DNA of 64,000 nt, from positions 62,001 through 126,000 of the forward strand of contig NZ_JAQKGU010000003.1 of the NCBI RefSeq assembly GCF_028532725.1. The letters run 5' to 3'. Under the pieces are notes generated by a model. That model saw only the letters and a list, made by a program, of their open reading frames with translations. It was not told where the DNA came from and ran no database searches. Of the stretch, positions 62,810 through 64,000 are shown piece by piece. A program made the position numbers and the translations under genes. How positions within the stretch are numbered: position 1 is the first letter of the stretch; each line of letters begins with the position of its first letter. This DNA is from Desulfovibrio sp. Fe33. Its GTDB lineage: Bacteria > Desulfobacterota > Desulfovibrionia > Desulfovibrionales > Desulfovibrionaceae.

Positions 62810-64000
62810 ATGGAAACGCTACGCATTCTCGTAATACTGCCGCTCTACGGCGGCTCCCTGCCCATCGGCCGGTATGTGGCCTCGGCACTGAAACAGGAAG
62901 GGCACCTGACCGAGGTATTCGAGGCTCCGGCCTTTTATCCGGCATATACCGCCCTCAACGACCTCAAGGTAACCACCGATCGTTTGGATTATTTGCAGAA
63001 TTCCTTTCTTAACGTGGTCAGCCAGTCCATCCTGGCAAAGGTGGAGACCTTTCAGCCCGACCTGGTCCTGGCCATGGCGCAGGCCCCGCTCAATCAGCAG
63101 GCCTTAAAAAGACTTCGCCGCGACGGAGTGGCCACCGCCATGTGGTTCGTCGAGGATTACAACCTTTTCACCTATTGGAAGACGTTCGCCCCGTTGTACG
63201 ACGTCTTCGCGGTGATCCAAAAGGGAAGTGTTTTCGAAGACCTGGCCGCCATCGGCCAAGCGAATGCGCTCTACCTGCCGCTGGCGGCGCAACCGGACTT
63301 CCATCGACCGATGGACTTGTCGTCCGTGGAACAACGCAAATTCGGCTCCGAGGTCTCGTTCATGGGCGCCGGGTACCCCAACCGGCGCAAGGCCTTCCGC
63401 GAGCTGGTCAACTTCGATTTCAAGATATGGGGCACGGAGTGGGAGGGCGACCATGTCCTCGAGCCGCTCGTCCAGCTTAAGGGAGCGCGTGTAACTCCCG
63501 AAGAATGCGTGAAAATATTCAACGCAACCAAGATCAACCTCAATCTCCATTCCAGTGTCCAGGCCGACGAGCTGGTCACGTTCGGCGATTTCGTCAATCC
63601 GCGTACGTTCGAGCTGGCCGCCTGCGGCGCATTTCAGTTGGTGGACAGGCGAACCCTCATGCCGGAGGCCTTTGCGGAAAACGAACTGGCTACCTTCTCT
63701 TCCATGGAGGAACTCGCTGAAAAAATTGAATACTTTTCTTCCCGTCCCGAGGAGCGGCAGGCTTATGCGGACAGGGCGCGCGCCCGGGTGCTCAAGGACC
63801 ACACCTATGCACAGCGCATGAACTCATTGCTTGAGTTCACGGCCGAACGAATTCCCGGCTGGCCAAAACCGCGTGATGCTTCGCCTGCCTTCGACGCGAA
63901 TTATCCCCCCGAACTGAAGCGGGACATTCTTGATCTGCTGTCCCGGCTCGGTCTGCCCGAAGATGTTTCTTTCGAAGACCTGGTCTGGGCGGTGCGGCAG
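62810..64000 (+). CDS. CgeB-like glycosyltransferase, cut by the window end
   Basis: From ATG 62810 the frame is open for 397 codons to the last base of the window, with no stop. The start reads METLRILVILPLYGGSLPIG; further features are AMWFVEDYNLFTYWKTFAPL, a YPNRRKAFREL segment, and RTFELAACGAFQLVDRR, the C-terminal glycosyl transferase signature of the CgeB/COG4641 type. An N-terminal GT-B half is also present. The protein continues past the window. Related enzymes act in surface or flagellin glycosylation; the target here is unknown. Confidence 0.85.
   Translation, partial: METLRILVILPLYGGSLPIGRYVASALKQEGHLTEVFEAPAFYPAYTALNDLKVTTDRLDYLQNSFLNVVSQSILAKVETFQPDLVLAMAQAPLNQQALKRLRRDGVATAMWFVEDYNLFTYWKTFAPLYDVFAVIQKGSVFEDLAAIGQANALYLPLAAQPDFHRPMDLSSVEQRKFGSEVSFMGAGYPNRRKAFRELVNFDFKIWGTEWEGDHVLEPLVQLKGARVTPEECVKIFNATKINLNLHSSVQADELVTFGDFVNPRTFELAACGAFQLVDRRTLMPEAFAENELATFSSMEELAEKIEYFSSRPEERQAYADRARARVLKDHTYAQRMNSLLEFTAERIPGWPKPRDASPAFDANYPPELKRDILDLLSRLGLPEDVSFEDLVWAVRQ

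Overview
The window is GC-rich, densely coded chromosomal DNA from an anaerobic, Gram-negative, flagellated deltaproteobacterium of the Desulfovibrionales (Desulfovibrio or Pseudodesulfovibrio type). The clues are an LPS export cassette joined to rpoN and a PTS-like block, a Mn-dependent pyrophosphatase, an adenylate kinase with the Cys-His-Cys-Cys metal site described for Desulfovibrio gigas, a PxxKW cysteine-rich protein, a five-gene archaeal-type glutamate synthase, and a likely UGA-encoded selenocysteine. I could not run any search, so names come from motifs and gene order.

Layout. 1-8.5 kb (+): end of a kdsC-like gene, lptC-lptA-lptB, then rpoN-hpf-ptsN-rapZ-mannose-type PTS IIA/IIB/IIC and ppaC. 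The PTS IIC gene is out of frame at a run of nine T. 8.5-22.8 kb (mostly -): a dispersed repeat; dapA, a UshA-like (seleno)protein and an HU gene; a corC-lnt-prfB-GGDEF-MinD-like run; mnmG with an M20 peptidase; a PxxKW protein; and an apt-mtnP-MTA/SAH deaminase salvage cluster. 22.8-32.2 kb (+): rsmA, a second HU, a one-helix membrane protein, then an extended macromolecular synthesis cluster (rpsU-yqeY-mutS2-dnaG-rpoD), the second copy of the repeat, and cobD. 32.4-47.2 kb (-): proC-ndk, an ABC importer, fliM, and a dut-argD-small protein-prmA-nth-like-envC-ctp-deacetylase run (cell wall, repair, translation), then a sodium:solute symporter with its 44-residue partner. 47.3-47.7 kb: no large gene, but a candidate structured small RNA on the minus strand and a palindromic operator-like site. 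47.7-56.1 kb (+): glutamate synthase operon, then yajC-secD-secF with a folded leader ahead of secD. 56.5-61.5 kb (-): a tetrapyrrole block (sirohaem synthase-hemX-hemA) followed by a small protein gene, tilS and adk. 61.5-64 kb (+): two glycosyltransferases, the second cut by the window edge.

The most notable observations are the in-frame UGA in a CPTU motif followed by a perfect hairpin in the UshA-like gene, the T9 frame break in the PTS IIC gene, the structured RNA candidate near 47.35 kb, the two-copy dispersed repeat carrying its own terminator, the SH3-LptA fusion, and the folded leader of secDF. Most genes are ordinary housekeeping genes with clear family motifs.
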